64,000 nucleotides of DNA from Aureimonas sp. Leaf324 (GCF_001423245.1 NZ_LMOH01000001.1:340563-404562); one strand, 5' to 3'. Shown: positions 26,899 to 37,186, counted from the first letter of the stretch. Program-made: numbers and translations. Notes: a model not told the origin generated them from the sequence alone.

Positions 26899-29346
26899 TC
26901 AGCCGCCGCTTCCAAGCCCGAAACCGAAATCTGCGTCCACAAGCGTGCGCAGCGCAAGCTTGAACATCAGCTTGGACTCCGACGACTGCAGGTTGTAGCG
27001 GTCGTTGGTGTTCTGGTATTCGGCGATCAGGCTGAAACATTCGTCGGCATAGCCGACGCCGAAGGACCGGTTGATCACCGCCTCGTTCTCGATGTCGTAG
27101 GAGATCGAGCCGAAGGTGCGGATCTGGTCGGTGACCTTCAGCGATGCCGAGGTCGTGACCTGGTGGCGATCCTCCGGGAAGCTGTAGATCGGCTGGGCGC
27201 CGATCAGAGAGTAGGTCACGGCGGTATCGAGCCGGCCGACGGTGACGCCGGCCATCACGTCGGCGCGGTTCACGTCGAGCGTTTCCTCGTCGAAGCGTCC
27301 CTGCGCGCCGAGGCTGATTCCGTAGGGCGTCGAGAGCGAGACGGCGGACACGTAGTCCGACCGGTCGGTCTCGAGACCGGAATCGAAGCCGACGAGCGCG
27401 TAGTCGAGCTGGGCGTAGGGGTTTTCCCCGGCGAGGTGGAACGACTGCCCGATCAGCGCATCCAGCGAGTAGCCCGCGCCGAAGACGCCGCTGTACTGGA
27501 CGCCGACATTGGCGCGCGTGCCGCCCTCGATCCGGTCGTAACCCGAGAACTTGTCCTCATCGAAGAGATTGGCCGCATTGAAGACGAGGCTCTGGGCGTC
27601 CTCGTTCGGCAGGCGGCCCGCATCCATCTCGTTCGGGCGGACGAGCAGCTGCGCGATCGGCGTGATGACGTGCTGCGTGTTCGCGGTCTCGATCAGGTAG
27701 GGGTAGCGAGCTTCCAGCCCCGCCTTCGCCATCGCGCGGCCGCCGGCCTCGTCCACCTCGACGCCGCCAAGGCCGAGCGCGCTGCCATCGGCGTAGCCGA
27801 ACTGGCTCATGTCGGCGCGGTAGAGGTCGCCGCGACCGGAGAGCGAGGGCGTGATCTGAAGACCCGCGTCGGTCGTGTAGGTCCGGCGCCAGCGGGCGTC
27901 GAAGGTCGCGCGCGAGTAGTCGCCTTCCAGTCCGTTGCGCCGGAAATAGTCGGTGCGGAACGGGAAGCCGTTGCCCTGCTCGCAGATGCCCGAGACGGTG
28001 AACTCGCTCTGGCAGATCAGCAGGAAGCCGGGGCTGGACGCGTTCCGCGTGAGGTTCGTCACGTTGACGTTGTATTCGAGCTGGCCGCCGAGGACCGGGT
28101 TTTCCTCGATCCGCTGATAGTCGAGCGTCGGCCAGACATAGGGCTGCACGCGGTCGGTCAGCGTGTTCTCGGTCTGGACGTCGAACTTCTGGCCTCGCAG
28201 GTCGAAGAAGCTCTGGTCGCCGAGGCCGGTCAGGTAGACCTCGGACGTCCGATAGATCTGCGAGAAATTCTCGATCTCGTAGACGTTCGAGAAGTTCGGA
28301 TCGGTCTGGGCAAGAATGTCCCAGCCGAACGTCCAGCGATCGTTGAGAGCGAAGCGGCCCGTCGTTCCGACCATGCCCCGCGCGTCGTCCACTGAATCGG
28401 CGAAGCTCGTGACGTTGTCCGACCGGAAGTCACCGAAGCGCTCGGGGTTGGCCTGGCTGATGCCCGCCGTCTGCAGGGTGATGTAGCCGTTCTCGAACGC
28501 CTTGCGGTATTCGGCCTCGGCGAGGAAGCCCTGCTTGGTGAAGTAGGTGCCGGCGATCGTCGCGTCGGAGGAGTCGTCGATCGCGAAATAGTAGGGGATG
28601 CGGACGCCGAAACCGGTCTTGTCCGACGACTTGAAAGAAGGCGCGAGGAGGCCGCTCTGCCGCTTCACCGTCGGGTCCGGCGAGGCGAAATAGGGGAGGT
28701 AGGCGAGCGGCTTTCCGAACAGCTCGAAGCGCGCGCCGTAGTAGCGGATGACCTTGGCGTTCTGGTCCCAGACGATGCGCCGCGCCTTCACCTGCCACAA
28801 GGGCGGGCGGTCGGGGTGCTTCTCGCAGGCCTCGCAGGCGGTGTAGATGCCGCGCTCGAACGTCGTCACCGCACCGTCGCGGCGGACGGCCTGACCGGCG
28901 GCGAAGCGCGTGTTGTCCGGCGTCTCGATGCGCAGTGCCTGGACGAAGCCGTTGGCGAAGTCGTCGGTGACATCGATCGAATCGGCATAGATCCGGTTGC
29001 CTGTCGGCTCGATCAGTTCGACGTCGCCGGAGGCCACAAGCCTCCGGCTAGCCTGATCGTAGAGGATGTCCTTCGCCACGAGCTTGTAGGGGCCGTAGTC
29101 GATCTGGACACCGCCGGCCGCGCGCACGACCTGACGGTCGCTGTCGTAGGTGACGGTATCGGCCTCCAGGAACAGCTGTGTTCCTTCGGGCACCGAGACC
29201 GAGCCGCCGAGTTGCCCGAGCGAAGCTTGCGCCAGCGCAGGCGAAGCCGAGGCGAGGGCGGCCACGGCCACACCCGCCAACAGAGCGCCCTTCGCCTTCG
29301 ACCAGCCCCCGGTCTCGGCACGGCGCGGGTTCCCCCTCGCTGTCAT
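26899..29346 (-). CDS. lptD: LPS-assembly protein LptD
   Basis: Outer-membrane barrel that inserts lipopolysaccharide in the outer leaflet together with LptE. The 815-residue precursor has a signal peptide (ALASASPALAQ), an OstA/LptA-like jellyroll (EADTVTYDSDRQVVRAAGGV) and a long barrel domain. A CxxC pair (CEACEK) lies at the domain border, and the C-terminal part has a single Cys (YADECFSLI) instead of the adjacent pair of E. coli. ATG 29346 is chosen because AGGAGG is 9 bases upstream; the ATG at 29355 abuts it. The lptG stop lies one base away. Confidence 0.94.
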   Translation of the reverse strand: MTARGNPRRAETGGWSKAKGALLAGVAVAALASASPALAQASLGQLGGSVSVPEGTQLFLEADTVTYDSDRQVVRAAGGVQIDYGPYKLVAKDILYDQASRRLVASGDVELIEPTGNRIYADSIDVTDDFANGFVQALRIETPDNTRFAAGQAVRRDGAVTTFERGIYTACEACEKHPDRPPLWQVKARRIVWDQNAKVIRYYGARFELFGKPLAYLPYFASPDPTVKRQSGLLAPSFKSSDKTGFGVRIPYYFAIDDSSDATIAGTYFTKQGFLAEAEYRKAFENGYITLQTAGISQANPERFGDFRSDNVTSFADSVDDARGMVGTTGRFALNDRWTFGWDILAQTDPNFSNVYEIENFSQIYRTSEVYLTGLGDQSFFDLRGQKFDVQTENTLTDRVQPYVWPTLDYQRIEENPVLGGQLEYNVNVTNLTRNASSPGFLLICQSEFTVSGICEQGNGFPFRTDYFRRNGLEGDYSRATFDARWRRTYTTDAGLQITPSLSGRGDLYRADMSQFGYADGSALGLGGVEVDEAGGRAMAKAGLEARYPYLIETANTQHVITPIAQLLVRPNEMDAGRLPNEDAQSLVFNAANLFDEDKFSGYDRIEGGTRANVGVQYSGVFGAGYSLDALIGQSFHLAGENPYAQLDYALVGFDSGLETDRSDYVSAVSLSTPYGISLGAQGRFDEETLDVNRADVMAGVTVGRLDTAVTYSLIGAQPIYSFPEDRHQVTTSASLKVTDQIRTFGSISYDIENEAVINRSFGVGYADECFSLIAEYQNTNDRYNLQSSESKLMFKLALRTLVDADFGFGLGSGG

Positions 29347-29347
29347 A

Positions 29348-30427
29348 CTAACCATCCTCCTGATGGAGCAGGATCGTCGTCCCGAACAATCCTGCCGCCA
29401 CGACCGGGAACCACGCCGCGATGACGGGCGGAACCACGGAATTGCTTCCCAGCGCCTGCGCGAGGAAAGTAACGACGTAAAGCACGAAGCCGGCCGCGAT
29501 GCCACTGACGATCATGCGTCCGGACTGGCCGATGCGCGTGTAGCGCACAGCCACGGTTGCGGCGACCAGCACCATCGCCACGAACAGCGCAGGCCTTGCA
29601 ATCAAGGCGTTCAGCCGCATCGCAAAGGCATCGGCGTTGTAGCCGAGGCTGCGGGCGACCTCGATCTTGGGCGCGAGTTCCCAGATGGAGATCGTCTCCG
29701 GATCGGCGAGCCGCTGCTCGATGTATTCGGGCAGGAGTGTCGTCGGGATCACACGCTCACCCTCGTTGACGGGGGGCGATCCGATTCGGGTGACGCTCGC
29801 GTTCTCGATGTGCCAGGCGCCGTCGCGAAGGTGCGCGACGGGCGCGTCGATGCGCTCGCGCACGACACCCTCGCCGTCGAGCAGGAAGGCGGTCACGCTT
29901 CCGAGCGTCGCACCGCGATCGGCCACGATCTTGGCGCCGATGATCGACTCGACGCCGTTGCCGTTCTGGCGCAGCCAGGGCGCACGCTCGGTCGTCGTCT
30001 GCATCGACCCGGCATTCTCGGTCTGAAGCTGTGCGGCCTTGCCCTGCGCAAACGAGGCGAGAGGGTTGTAGATCGCGACCGACACGACGCCGATGAGGAA
30101 GGCGCCGGCGATGAACGGCGCCAGCATCTGCCAAACCGACACGCCTGCCGCGCGGGCGACCACGAGCTCCATCTTCCGGTTCAGCGAAACCAGCGTGAAG
30201 ATCGCCGAGAAGAGGACGATGAACGGGAAGGCCTGCTCGATGAAGGCGGGCACGCGCAGCGCCGAGATCGTGGCGATCGTGTCGAAGCCGACGTCGCCGG
30301 GAAGGCCGCGGCGGCTGACCTCGATCATGTCGACGAGATAGACGAGCGCGAACACCGCGACGAACGTCGACAGGAAGCTGACGAGGAAGCGGCGAAAGAA
30401 GTAGAGGTTCAGCGTCCACCGCGTCAT
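29348..30427 (-). CDS. lptG: LPS export permease LptG
   Basis: One of the two inner-membrane permeases of the LptB2FGC transporter. The 359-residue protein has three N-terminal and three C-terminal membrane segments around a periplasmic beta-jellyroll, as in the YjgP/YjgQ family. MTRWTLNLYFFRRFLVSF is the typical start. It overlaps lptF by 4 bases (ATGA) and is followed directly by lptD, so permeases and outer-membrane endpoint share a transcript. Confidence 0.94.
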   Translation of the reverse strand: MTRWTLNLYFFRRFLVSFLSTFVAVFALVYLVDMIEVSRRGLPGDVGFDTIATISALRVPAFIEQAFPFIVLFSAIFTLVSLNRKMELVVARAAGVSVWQMLAPFIAGAFLIGVVSVAIYNPLASFAQGKAAQLQTENAGSMQTTTERAPWLRQNGNGVESIIGAKIVADRGATLGSVTAFLLDGEGVVRERIDAPVAHLRDGAWHIENASVTRIGSPPVNEGERVIPTTLLPEYIEQRLADPETISIWELAPKIEVARSLGYNADAFAMRLNALIARPALFVAMVLVAATVAVRYTRIGQSGRMIVSGIAAGFVLYVVTFLAQALGSNSVVPPVIAAWFPVVAAGLFGTTILLHQEDG

Positions 30428-31614
30428 GCGCCGGCCGCCTTTCCGTTGCGGCTGCTCGGGATCAGGCGCCGGAGGTGGGCGCCCAGCCAGAGCATCGCGT
30501 CGCTGACGGCCCGCACGGCCCGCGTCTCGCTGACATTGACGTTGCGCCACAGGAGCACGAGGTCGAGCGCGATCGCGCCGAGCGGCAGGCCATAGGCGAG
30601 CGCCACGTAGCGCGGGTCGTCGCTCACGAGCGAGAGAGCGACGAAGCCCCCCGCCTTGAGAAGAAGCGACCCGCCGAGCCCGAGCGCCATCGCCGGGCCC
30701 GGACCTTGGCGATTGGTGCGGGGGTGTCCTGCCACGACAAGCGCCCAGAGCGCGAAGGCGATGGGATAGAGCCAGTCGGTCCGGCGCTGGGCCAGCTCTT
30801 CGGTGAAGCGGTTGGGGTGAAGCTGGTAGACGCGATCGTTGGGATCGGGATTGAGAAGCTCGCGCGTCGAGCGCTCGGACATGCGCACCCAATCGCGCGT
30901 TTCGATCGGCCGCAGGTTGGCGAGGTCGAAGGCGTAAGTCTGGAATTCGATGATCGATACCGAGCCGTCGCTGTTGCGCTTGCGGTGAAGCTGTCCGTCA
31001 TCAAGCACGAGGTAGGACTGCCCCTCGCGCTCCACGATCGATGCTTCGCGGGCGAAGTAGGTGAGATCGAGCGTCGGGTCGCGGGTGTCGGCGAGGAAGA
31101 GGCCGCGCACGTTCGGCCCGCGCGCCTCGTCGATGCTCATGATCAACCCGTCCTGCACCTGCTCGAAGCGTCCGGGCTGGAGGAAGAGGCTGATCGCGTC
31201 GGCATTGATGGAGCGGATGCCGTTCTGGAACGCGCTGGAGGCGGCGGGGCCGACGACGTGGGAGTTGAAGAGGATCAGTCCGGCCGCGACGGCCGCGAGG
31301 ATCATGAGCGGTTTGGTGATGACGCTTCGCGAGCCGCCGGACGCCGCGATCACGGCCCGCTCGGAATCGGCGTTCAGCGAGTTCAGCGTCTGCACCGCGC
31401 CGATCAGAAGCGCGAAGGGCAGGACCCCGGCGGCGAGATCCGGCATCAGCATCAGGGCGATCCAGAAGATGTCGCCCGCAGCCGTCGCCGTCGTGCGCAC
31501 GATATCGAGCCGCTGCAGGACCTGCACGATCCAGACGATCAGAACGAGCGCCGTGAGCGAGCCGGCCGTATAGGCCAGGGCTCTGCGGAAGATATATCGT
31601 TCGATCAGCTTCAT
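30424..31614 (-). CDS. lptF: LPS export permease LptF
   Basis: Second permease of the lipopolysaccharide transporter. The 396 residues start MKLIERYIFRRALAYTAG, the family hallmark. The architecture is membrane triplet, periplasmic domain, membrane triplet (ALLIGAVQTLNSLNADSE joins the first helices). Start at 31614 is chosen because the frame upstream of it is not conserved. It leads the lptF-lptG-lptD-surA-pdxA-rsmA run and is divergent from pepA across a 247-base gap that must hold both promoters. Confidence 0.94.
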   Translation of the reverse strand: MKLIERYIFRRALAYTAGSLTALVLIVWIVQVLQRLDIVRTTATAAGDIFWIALMLMPDLAAGVLPFALLIGAVQTLNSLNADSERAVIAASGGSRSVITKPLMILAAVAAGLILFNSHVVGPAASSAFQNGIRSINADAISLFLQPGRFEQVQDGLIMSIDEARGPNVRGLFLADTRDPTLDLTYFAREASIVEREGQSYLVLDDGQLHRKRNSDGSVSIIEFQTYAFDLANLRPIETRDWVRMSERSTRELLNPDPNDRVYQLHPNRFTEELAQRRTDWLYPIAFALWALVVAGHPRTNRQGPGPAMALGLGGSLLLKAGGFVALSLVSDDPRYVALAYGLPLGAIALDLVLLWRNVNVSETRAVRAVSDAMLWLGAHLRRLIPSSRNGKAAGA

Positions 31615-31861
31615 GCCGTGGTCGTCTCGACAGTCCCGTTCAAACCGCCGTTCTCCGGCGCGGTACCGAACCGCACGGTTCGACATACTAGGCCGCCGTA
31701 GACTGAGCCAGCTTGGCTAAAGAAGGGCGAACAAACGTGGTTAACGCTTTGTCTTCCCCGGCACGACCCTTGCAATGCAACACTCCGTCACCAGAATGAC
31801 GACCGAATCCCTCAGCGCCGGAGCACAGGTCCCGGCGCCTCGATAGCGCATCGGAGACCGC

Positions 31862-33361
31862 ATGTCCGTCCAGCCCACTATCGCCTTTGCGCCGCTCCAG
31901 ATGCCCGGGACGGGCACGCTCGTGATTCTCGCGGGAACCGAAGGCACGCTTCCGTCGGATGTCGCGCCGGACGTGGCGGATGCCGTGCAGAAGGCGATCG
32001 GCGTCGCGAAGTTCAAGGGCAAGGAGCTTTCGAGCGTCGAGGCGATCGCGCCGGCCGGGTCCTCGCTGGAGCGCATCATCGTCGTCGGCACGGCGGGCGA
32101 CAAGCCGTTCGGCGAAGAGGAGTGGCTGCGGCTGGGCGGCACGATCGCGGGCGGCACGAAGGGCGAAGGGCCGGTCACGGTGTGGGGCGACGGGGGCGCG
32201 ACGACCGCGACGCCGCGCGACCTTGCGACGATCGGTCTCGGCATTCTTCTGCGCGCCTATAAGTTCGACCGCTACAAGTCGAAGAAGTCGACGCCGGGCG
32301 AGGAGGCCGAGGCCGAGACGTCCCGGACGTACACCATCGCGTCGGCGACGCCGGACGAGGCGCGCGAGGCTTTCGTCGCCGCACAAGCGCTGGCGGACGG
32401 TGTGATTCTGTCGCGCGATCTCGTCAACGAGCCCGCCAACGTCCTCACCACGACCGAATACGCCTCGCGCATCGAAGCGCTCGCTTCCGACGGGCTCGAG
32501 ATCGAGGTGCTGGACGAGGCGCGGATGGCGGAGCTGAAGATGCGCGCGCTGCTCGGCGTGGCGCAGGGCTCGCCGATGCCGCCGCGTCTGTGCATCATGC
32601 GTTGGAACGGCGGCGCGGACGGTGAGGCGCCGGTCGCCTTCGTCGGCAAGGGCGTGATCTTCGATACCGGCGGCGTCTCGATCAAGCCGGCTGCCGGCAT
32701 GGACGAGATGAAGGGCGATATGGGCGGCTCGGCTGCCGTCGTCGGCCTGATGCGGGCGCTCGCCGGCCGCAAGGCGAAGGTCAACGCCATCGGCGTCGTC
32801 GGGCTCGTCGAAAACGCGGTGGACGGCAACGCGCAGCGTCCCGGCGACATCGTGACGGCCATGTCAGGCACCACCATCGAGGTGCTGAACACGGACGCCG
32901 AGGGTCGCCTCGTGCTGGCGGACGCGCTCTGGTATACGCAGGAGCGCTTCAAGCCCAAGTTCATGGTGAACCTTGCGACGCTGACGGGCGCGATCATCGT
33001 CGCGCTCGGCAACCATCACGCCGGCCTCTTCTCCAACAACGACGAACTGGCCGACCGGCTTCTGGCCGCGGGTCTCGAGACCGGCGAGAAGGTCTGGCGG
33101 ATGCCGCTCGGCAAGGAATACGACAAGATGATCGAGGGCAAGTTCGCCGACATCAAGAACATCGGCAACGGCCGCGCGGCGGGCGCCACGACCGCCGCCC
33201 AGTTCCTCCAGCGCTTCGTCAACGACGTGCCCTGGGCGCATCTCGATGTCGCCGGCACGGCGATGGGCTCGCCCGCGAACGAGTACAACCAGTCCTGGGC
33301 CTCCGGCTTCGGGGTTCGGCTTCTCAACAAGCTCGTGGAAGACCACTACGAGGCGCGTTGA
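31862..33361 (+). CDS. pepA: Leucyl aminopeptidase
   Basis: Cytosolic hexameric M17 metallopeptidase that removes N-terminal residues. The 499-residue protein has the metal and catalytic motifs GKGVIFDTGGVSIKP, GDMGGSAAV and the M17 signature NTDAEGRL. E. coli PepA also binds DNA in recombination; whether this one does cannot be told. Its stop codon lies next to holC, a pairing conserved in many proteobacteria. Confidence 0.96.
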   Translation: MSVQPTIAFAPLQMPGTGTLVILAGTEGTLPSDVAPDVADAVQKAIGVAKFKGKELSSVEAIAPAGSSLERIIVVGTAGDKPFGEEEWLRLGGTIAGGTKGEGPVTVWGDGGATTATPRDLATIGLGILLRAYKFDRYKSKKSTPGEEAEAETSRTYTIASATPDEAREAFVAAQALADGVILSRDLVNEPANVLTTTEYASRIEALASDGLEIEVLDEARMAELKMRALLGVAQGSPMPPRLCIMRWNGGADGEAPVAFVGKGVIFDTGGVSIKPAAGMDEMKGDMGGSAAVVGLMRALAGRKAKVNAIGVVGLVENAVDGNAQRPGDIVTAMSGTTIEVLNTDAEGRLVLADALWYTQERFKPKFMVNLATLTGAIIVALGNHHAGLFSNNDELADRLLAAGLETGEKVWRMPLGKEYDKMIEGKFADIKNIGNGRAAGATTAAQFLQRFVNDVPWAHLDVAGTAMGSPANEYNQSWASGFGVRLLNKLVEDHYEAR

Positions 33362-33366
33362 GCCGC

Positions 33367-33819
33367 ATGGCCGAGGTGCTGTTCTACCACCTGACCGAAA
33401 GCCGGATGGAGGACGCGCTGCCCGACCTCCTCGAGAAGTCGGTCGCACGCGGCTGGCGCGTCGTGGTGCAGGCGGTGACGCCCGAGCGCCGCGACGCCCT
33501 CGACCAGCACCTCTGGACCTACAAGGACGACAGCTTCCTTCCCCACGGCTCCGATGCCGACGGGGGAGGCGCTCTCCAGCCGATCCTCCTGACGGTCGAG
33601 CCGGAGCAGCGCGCCAACGATCCGCATGTCCGCTTCATGGTGGAAGGGGCCGTACCCGTCGACCTGACGCCGTACCAGCGCGGCGTCTACCTTTTCGATG
33701 GGGACGACCCCGACCAGCTTTCGACCGCGCGCGAGCGGTGGAAGGCTGAAAAGTCCGCCGGTCATGCCGTGACCTACTGGCAGCAGACCGAAGGCGGGCG
33801 CTGGTCGAAGAAGGCGTGA
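33367..33819 (+). CDS. holC: DNA polymerase III chi subunit
   Basis: Clamp-loader accessory protein that links the replisome to single-strand binding protein. The 150-residue product starts MAEVLFYHLTESRMEDALP and has ERRDALDQHLWTYKDDSFLPHG, typical of alphaproteobacterial chi. ATG 33367 is preferred; a TTG at 33358 overlaps the pepA stop. It converges on the hydrolase gene with a 7-base gap. Confidence 0.93.
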   Translation: MAEVLFYHLTESRMEDALPDLLEKSVARGWRVVVQAVTPERRDALDQHLWTYKDDSFLPHGSDADGGGALQPILLTVEPEQRANDPHVRFMVEGAVPVDLTPYQRGVYLFDGDDPDQLSTARERWKAEKSAGHAVTYWQQTEGGRWSKKA

Positions 33820-33826
33820 TCCGAGA

Positions 33827-34621
33827 TCAGATCGCCGTGCCGTCCACGAAGTCGAGGACGGCGGAGGCGTAGCCGTCGGGGTCCTCCAGCGGGGCGGAGT
33901 GGCCGACGGCCGGCAGGATCAGAAGCTTGGCACCCGGAATGGTCGAGGCGAGGTACTCCGTGTGCTCGCGGCTGATCGCCTCGTCGTGCTCGCCAATCGC
34001 GATCTCGGTCGGCACCGGGATCGTTTCGAGTTCGGCTTGGGAGAAGTTCGGCTCGTTGGCCCAGAGCGCTTCGATCTCGTCCTTGATGTTGTCGTAGTGC
34101 TTGAGTTCGGGCCGTTTCGGATCGTCGGGCTTGAAGCCGAGGAAGCCGTCCGGCGTCGCGTTCGCTGCCTGGACGAAGAGGCGCGACAGGCGCTCCGGGT
34201 GGCGAATGGCGATGTCGAGCCCGATGATGCCGCCGTCGCTCCAGCCGACCAGCGCGACTTGCGAGATGTGCAACTGGTCGAGAAGCGCGAGGTAGTCGTC
34301 CGCCATCAGGTCGTAGGTGATGACGTCCTCGGTGCTGGTCGAGCGACCCTGCCCGCGGCTGTCCGCTACGATGACGCTGTGGTGCTCCGAGAGTGTCGCG
34401 AGCTGCGCCCGCCAGACGCGGCTGTCCGACAGGCCACCGTGGATCATCAGGATCGGCGGCCCCTCGCCGTAGACGCGGAAGAAGAGGTTGATGCCGTTGA
34501 CCTCGGCAAAGCCGGTCTGGAGCGGAATGGGTTCGTCGAAACCGCGGCTGCGCGGTTCGTCCGCCGGAAAGGCGGACAGCGTGAGAACGGCAAGGACTGC
34601 CGAAAGGATGGGACGCCGCAT
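33827..34621 (-). CDS. Secreted alpha/beta-fold hydrolase
   Basis: A 264-residue hydrolase with an N-terminal export signal (MRRPILSAVLAVLTLSAFPA). It has a complete triad: Ser128 in GWSDGG, Asp213 in GEHDE and His241 in VGHSAP. The oxyanion stretch ILMIHGGLSDSRVW is intact. It should act in the periplasm on an ester, lactone or peptide; the substrate is unknown. It stands alone, convergent with holC. Confidence 0.87.
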   Translation of the reverse strand: MRRPILSAVLAVLTLSAFPADEPRSRGFDEPIPLQTGFAEVNGINLFFRVYGEGPPILMIHGGLSDSRVWRAQLATLSEHHSVIVADSRGQGRSTSTEDVITYDLMADDYLALLDQLHISQVALVGWSDGGIIGLDIAIRHPERLSRLFVQAANATPDGFLGFKPDDPKRPELKHYDNIKDEIEALWANEPNFSQAELETIPVPTEIAIGEHDEAISREHTEYLASTIPGAKLLILPAVGHSAPLEDPDGYASAVLDFVDGTAI

Positions 34622-34728
34622 GACGAACCGCTCGCTGGGCCGCCTCGGTGACGTACCGGCTGCCTCACCGTCAAGCTAGCGCCGTCCTATGGCAGTCTCA
34701 AGGATTCGTGAAGGATTTTCGACAGTGC

Positions 34729-36627
34729 TCAGTCCGCCATAGCGGAATCGTGCTCTTCGGTGAATTCGAGCCAGTCCGCCTCGCATTTCTCCAGGGTCTT
34801 CTCGGCCGAAGACTTCTGGCGGCCGAGATCGGCCGCCTTGGCGGGATCGCGCGTGTAGAGCGCGGGATCGGCGAGCTTCTCGTCGAGGTCCTTGATCGTC
34901 GCCTGAAGTCGCGACATCTGGACCTCGAGGTTGGTGATCTTCTTCTTCAGGGGCTTCAGCGCCTCGCGCTTCTCGGCCGCCAGGCGTCGCTGGTCGACCT
35001 TCGAGACGACAAGGGCAGGGGCATCCTCGATCGCTTCGCCCTGATTGCCGCCGCCCGAGCGCGCACCTGACAGGATCAGCTTCTTGTAGTCGTCGAGATC
35101 GCCGTCGTAACGCTTGACGGTACCGTCGCCGACGATCCACAGCCGGTCCATCGTCGCTTCGACCATGTGGCGGTCGTGGCTGATGAGGATGACGGCGCCG
35201 GGGAAGTCGTTCAAGGCATGGACGAGGCTCTCGCGCGCCTCGATGTCGAGGTGGTTCGTCGGCTCGTCGAGGATCAGGAGGTTCGGCGCGTCGATCGTGG
35301 CGAGGCCCATCAGGAGGCGCGCCTTCTCGCCGCCGGACAGGCTGTCGGCAACCGTATCCATCTTCTGCGTCGGCAGGCCCATCTGCGCGACGCGCGCGCG
35401 CACCTTGGCTTCCGGTGCATCCGGCATGAACCGCCGCACGTGCTGCACGGCGGTCTCGTTCGGGCGCAGGTCGTCGATCTGGTGCTGTGCGAACATCGCG
35501 ATCTTGAGGCCCGGCGCGCGCGTGACCGAACCGCGCTGGGCGGTCAGCCGCTCGGCGATCAGCTTGGCGAAGGTCGACTTGCCGTTGCCGTTGGCGCCGA
35601 GCAGCGCGATGCGGTCGTCCGCGTCGATCCGGATGTCGAGGCCGCGCAGGATCGAGCGCTCCGCGCTGTAGCCGACCGAGACGCCTTCCATGCGGATGAT
35701 CGGGGAGGCGAGGATCTTCTCCGGCTTCGGGAAGGCGAACGGCGTGACATGCTCCTCGACGATGGCCTGCAGCGGCTTCATCCGCTCCAGCGCCTTCAAT
35801 CGGGACTGCGCCTGCCGGGCCTTCGACGCCTTGGCGCGGAAGCGCTCGACGAAGGCCTCCATATGCTTGCGGGCGGCGTCCTGCTTGGCGATCGCCTTGC
35901 CGAGAAGCTCCAGCTTCTCGGCGCGCTGCCGCTCGAAGCTGTCGTAGTCGCCGCGATAGAAGACGAGCTTCTTCTGGTCTAGATGGATGATCGCGTTGAC
36001 CGCATTGTTCAGGACATCGCGATCGTGACTGATGATGAGCACGGTGTAGGGGTAGCGCGAGACGAAGTTCTCGAGCCAGAGCGTGCCTTCGAGGTCGAGA
36101 TAGTTCGTCGGCTCGTCGAGGAGCAGAAGGTCGGGCCGCGAGAACAGGACGGCCGCCAGCGCCACGCGCATTCGCCAGCCGCCGGAGAAGGACGAGACGG
36201 GACGCGCCTGCGCAAATGCGTCGAAGCCGAGGCCGTCAAGGATCGCGGCCGCCCGCGCTTCGGCCGAATGGCTCTCGATGTCGGCGAGGCGCAGGTGCAC
36301 TTCCGAAATCCGCTGCGGGTCGGTGGCGGTGTCGGCCTCCTCGAGCAGCGCGACGCGCTCGAGGTCCGCCGCCAATACCACCTCCAGCAGCGATTGTTCG
36401 GTGCCCGGCGCTTCCTGCGCGACCTGCCCGATCCGCGTGTTGCGAGGGATCGAGACGCCGCCGCTTTCGGACGCGAGATCGCCGGTGATGACCCGGAAGA
36501 GCGTCGACTTGCCGGCCCCGTTCCGGCCGACAAGACCGGCCTTCGTTCCGGCCGGGATCGACAGGCTCGCGTGATCGATCAGGAGGCGCCCCGCGACGCG
36601 GGCGGACAGGTCGGTGATCTGAAGCAT
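34729..36627 (-). CDS. ABC-F family ATPase
   Basis: Soluble protein of 632 residues with two ATPase domains and no membrane part. The first has GRNGAGKST, FSGGWRMRVALA and LLLLDEPTNYLD; the second has GANGNGKST, LSGGEKARLLMG and LLILDEPTNHLD. A linker of about 80 charged residues joins them and a C-terminal coiled coil (about 545-625) follows. The family acts on the ribosome E site or on stalled translation. Length and the C-terminal coil suit the Uup/YheS side rather than EttA. A resistance role is not indicated. Confidence 0.92.
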   Translation of the reverse strand: MLQITDLSARVAGRLLIDHASLSIPAGTKAGLVGRNGAGKSTLFRVITGDLASESGGVSIPRNTRIGQVAQEAPGTEQSLLEVVLAADLERVALLEEADTATDPQRISEVHLRLADIESHSAEARAAAILDGLGFDAFAQARPVSSFSGGWRMRVALAAVLFSRPDLLLLDEPTNYLDLEGTLWLENFVSRYPYTVLIISHDRDVLNNAVNAIIHLDQKKLVFYRGDYDSFERQRAEKLELLGKAIAKQDAARKHMEAFVERFRAKASKARQAQSRLKALERMKPLQAIVEEHVTPFAFPKPEKILASPIIRMEGVSVGYSAERSILRGLDIRIDADDRIALLGANGNGKSTFAKLIAERLTAQRGSVTRAPGLKIAMFAQHQIDDLRPNETAVQHVRRFMPDAPEAKVRARVAQMGLPTQKMDTVADSLSGGEKARLLMGLATIDAPNLLILDEPTNHLDIEARESLVHALNDFPGAVILISHDRHMVEATMDRLWIVGDGTVKRYDGDLDDYKKLILSGARSGGGNQGEAIEDAPALVVSKVDQRRLAAEKREALKPLKKKITNLEVQMSRLQATIKDLDEKLADPALYTRDPAKAADLGRQKSSAEKTLEKCEADWLEFTEEHDSAMAD

Positions 36628-36679
36628 GGCCGGCTTTTGCCATGTTTGCCGCAGGGGCGAAAGTCCGACGGTTATGCTC

Positions 36680-37186
36680 TCAAGCGCGACCCGTGTCCCG
36701 GAGGAACGCGACGAGATCCATCAAGGGTCCGGGGAGGCCGAACCCGGTGATCACGGCGCTTGCCTGACCGCGATGGTGGGTCTGGTGGTTGAAGACATGC
36801 AGCAGCGTCGGACCGAGACGTGCTTCGATGAGGCCGGGATTCGTGAGCGGCGAGTAGCGGACGGTCCTCGCAAGATCGCCTTCGGACAAGGAGCCGACAT
36901 AGGAGGCGAGCCGCGCGTCTTCGGCCTCGCGCGCGGCACGAAGCGCGTCGATCTCGGTATAGAGGATCGCGTCGAGCCGGTCCGGCGCCGTTCCCTCGCC
37001 GGTGAAGCGCCTCAGCCATATCCGGTCGGCGCACAGGATATGGTTGATCGTCCCGAGGAGGGAACGGAAGAAGACGCCGCGATCCTCCTCGAACTGGTCC
37101 GCCGTGAGGCCGCTCGCGCTCTCGAAAAGCCGTCGGTTGGCCCATTCGTTGTAGGCCGCGAGGGTGACGAACTGTTCCTGATACAC
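36680..37186 (-). CDS. DinB-family putative metalloenzyme
   Basis: A 168-residue four-helix-bundle protein of the DinB/YfiT superfamily. The three metal-binding His are probably those in GTINHILCADRIWLRRF and the two in HVFNHQTHHRG. Members include mycothiol- and bacillithiol-dependent transferases; the thiol used here is unknown. GTG 37186 (GAGG 7 bases upstream) gives MYQEQFVTLAAYNEWANRRL, the normal family start. The ATG at 37225 would add 13 residues and overlap the start of the divergent GST gene. Confidence 0.82.
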   Translation of the reverse strand: MYQEQFVTLAAYNEWANRRLFESASGLTADQFEEDRGVFFRSLLGTINHILCADRIWLRRFTGEGTAPDRLDAILYTEIDALRAAREAEDARLASYVGSLSEGDLARTVRYSPLTNPGLIEARLGPTLLHVFNHQTHHRGQASAVITGFGLPGPLMDLVAFLRDTGRA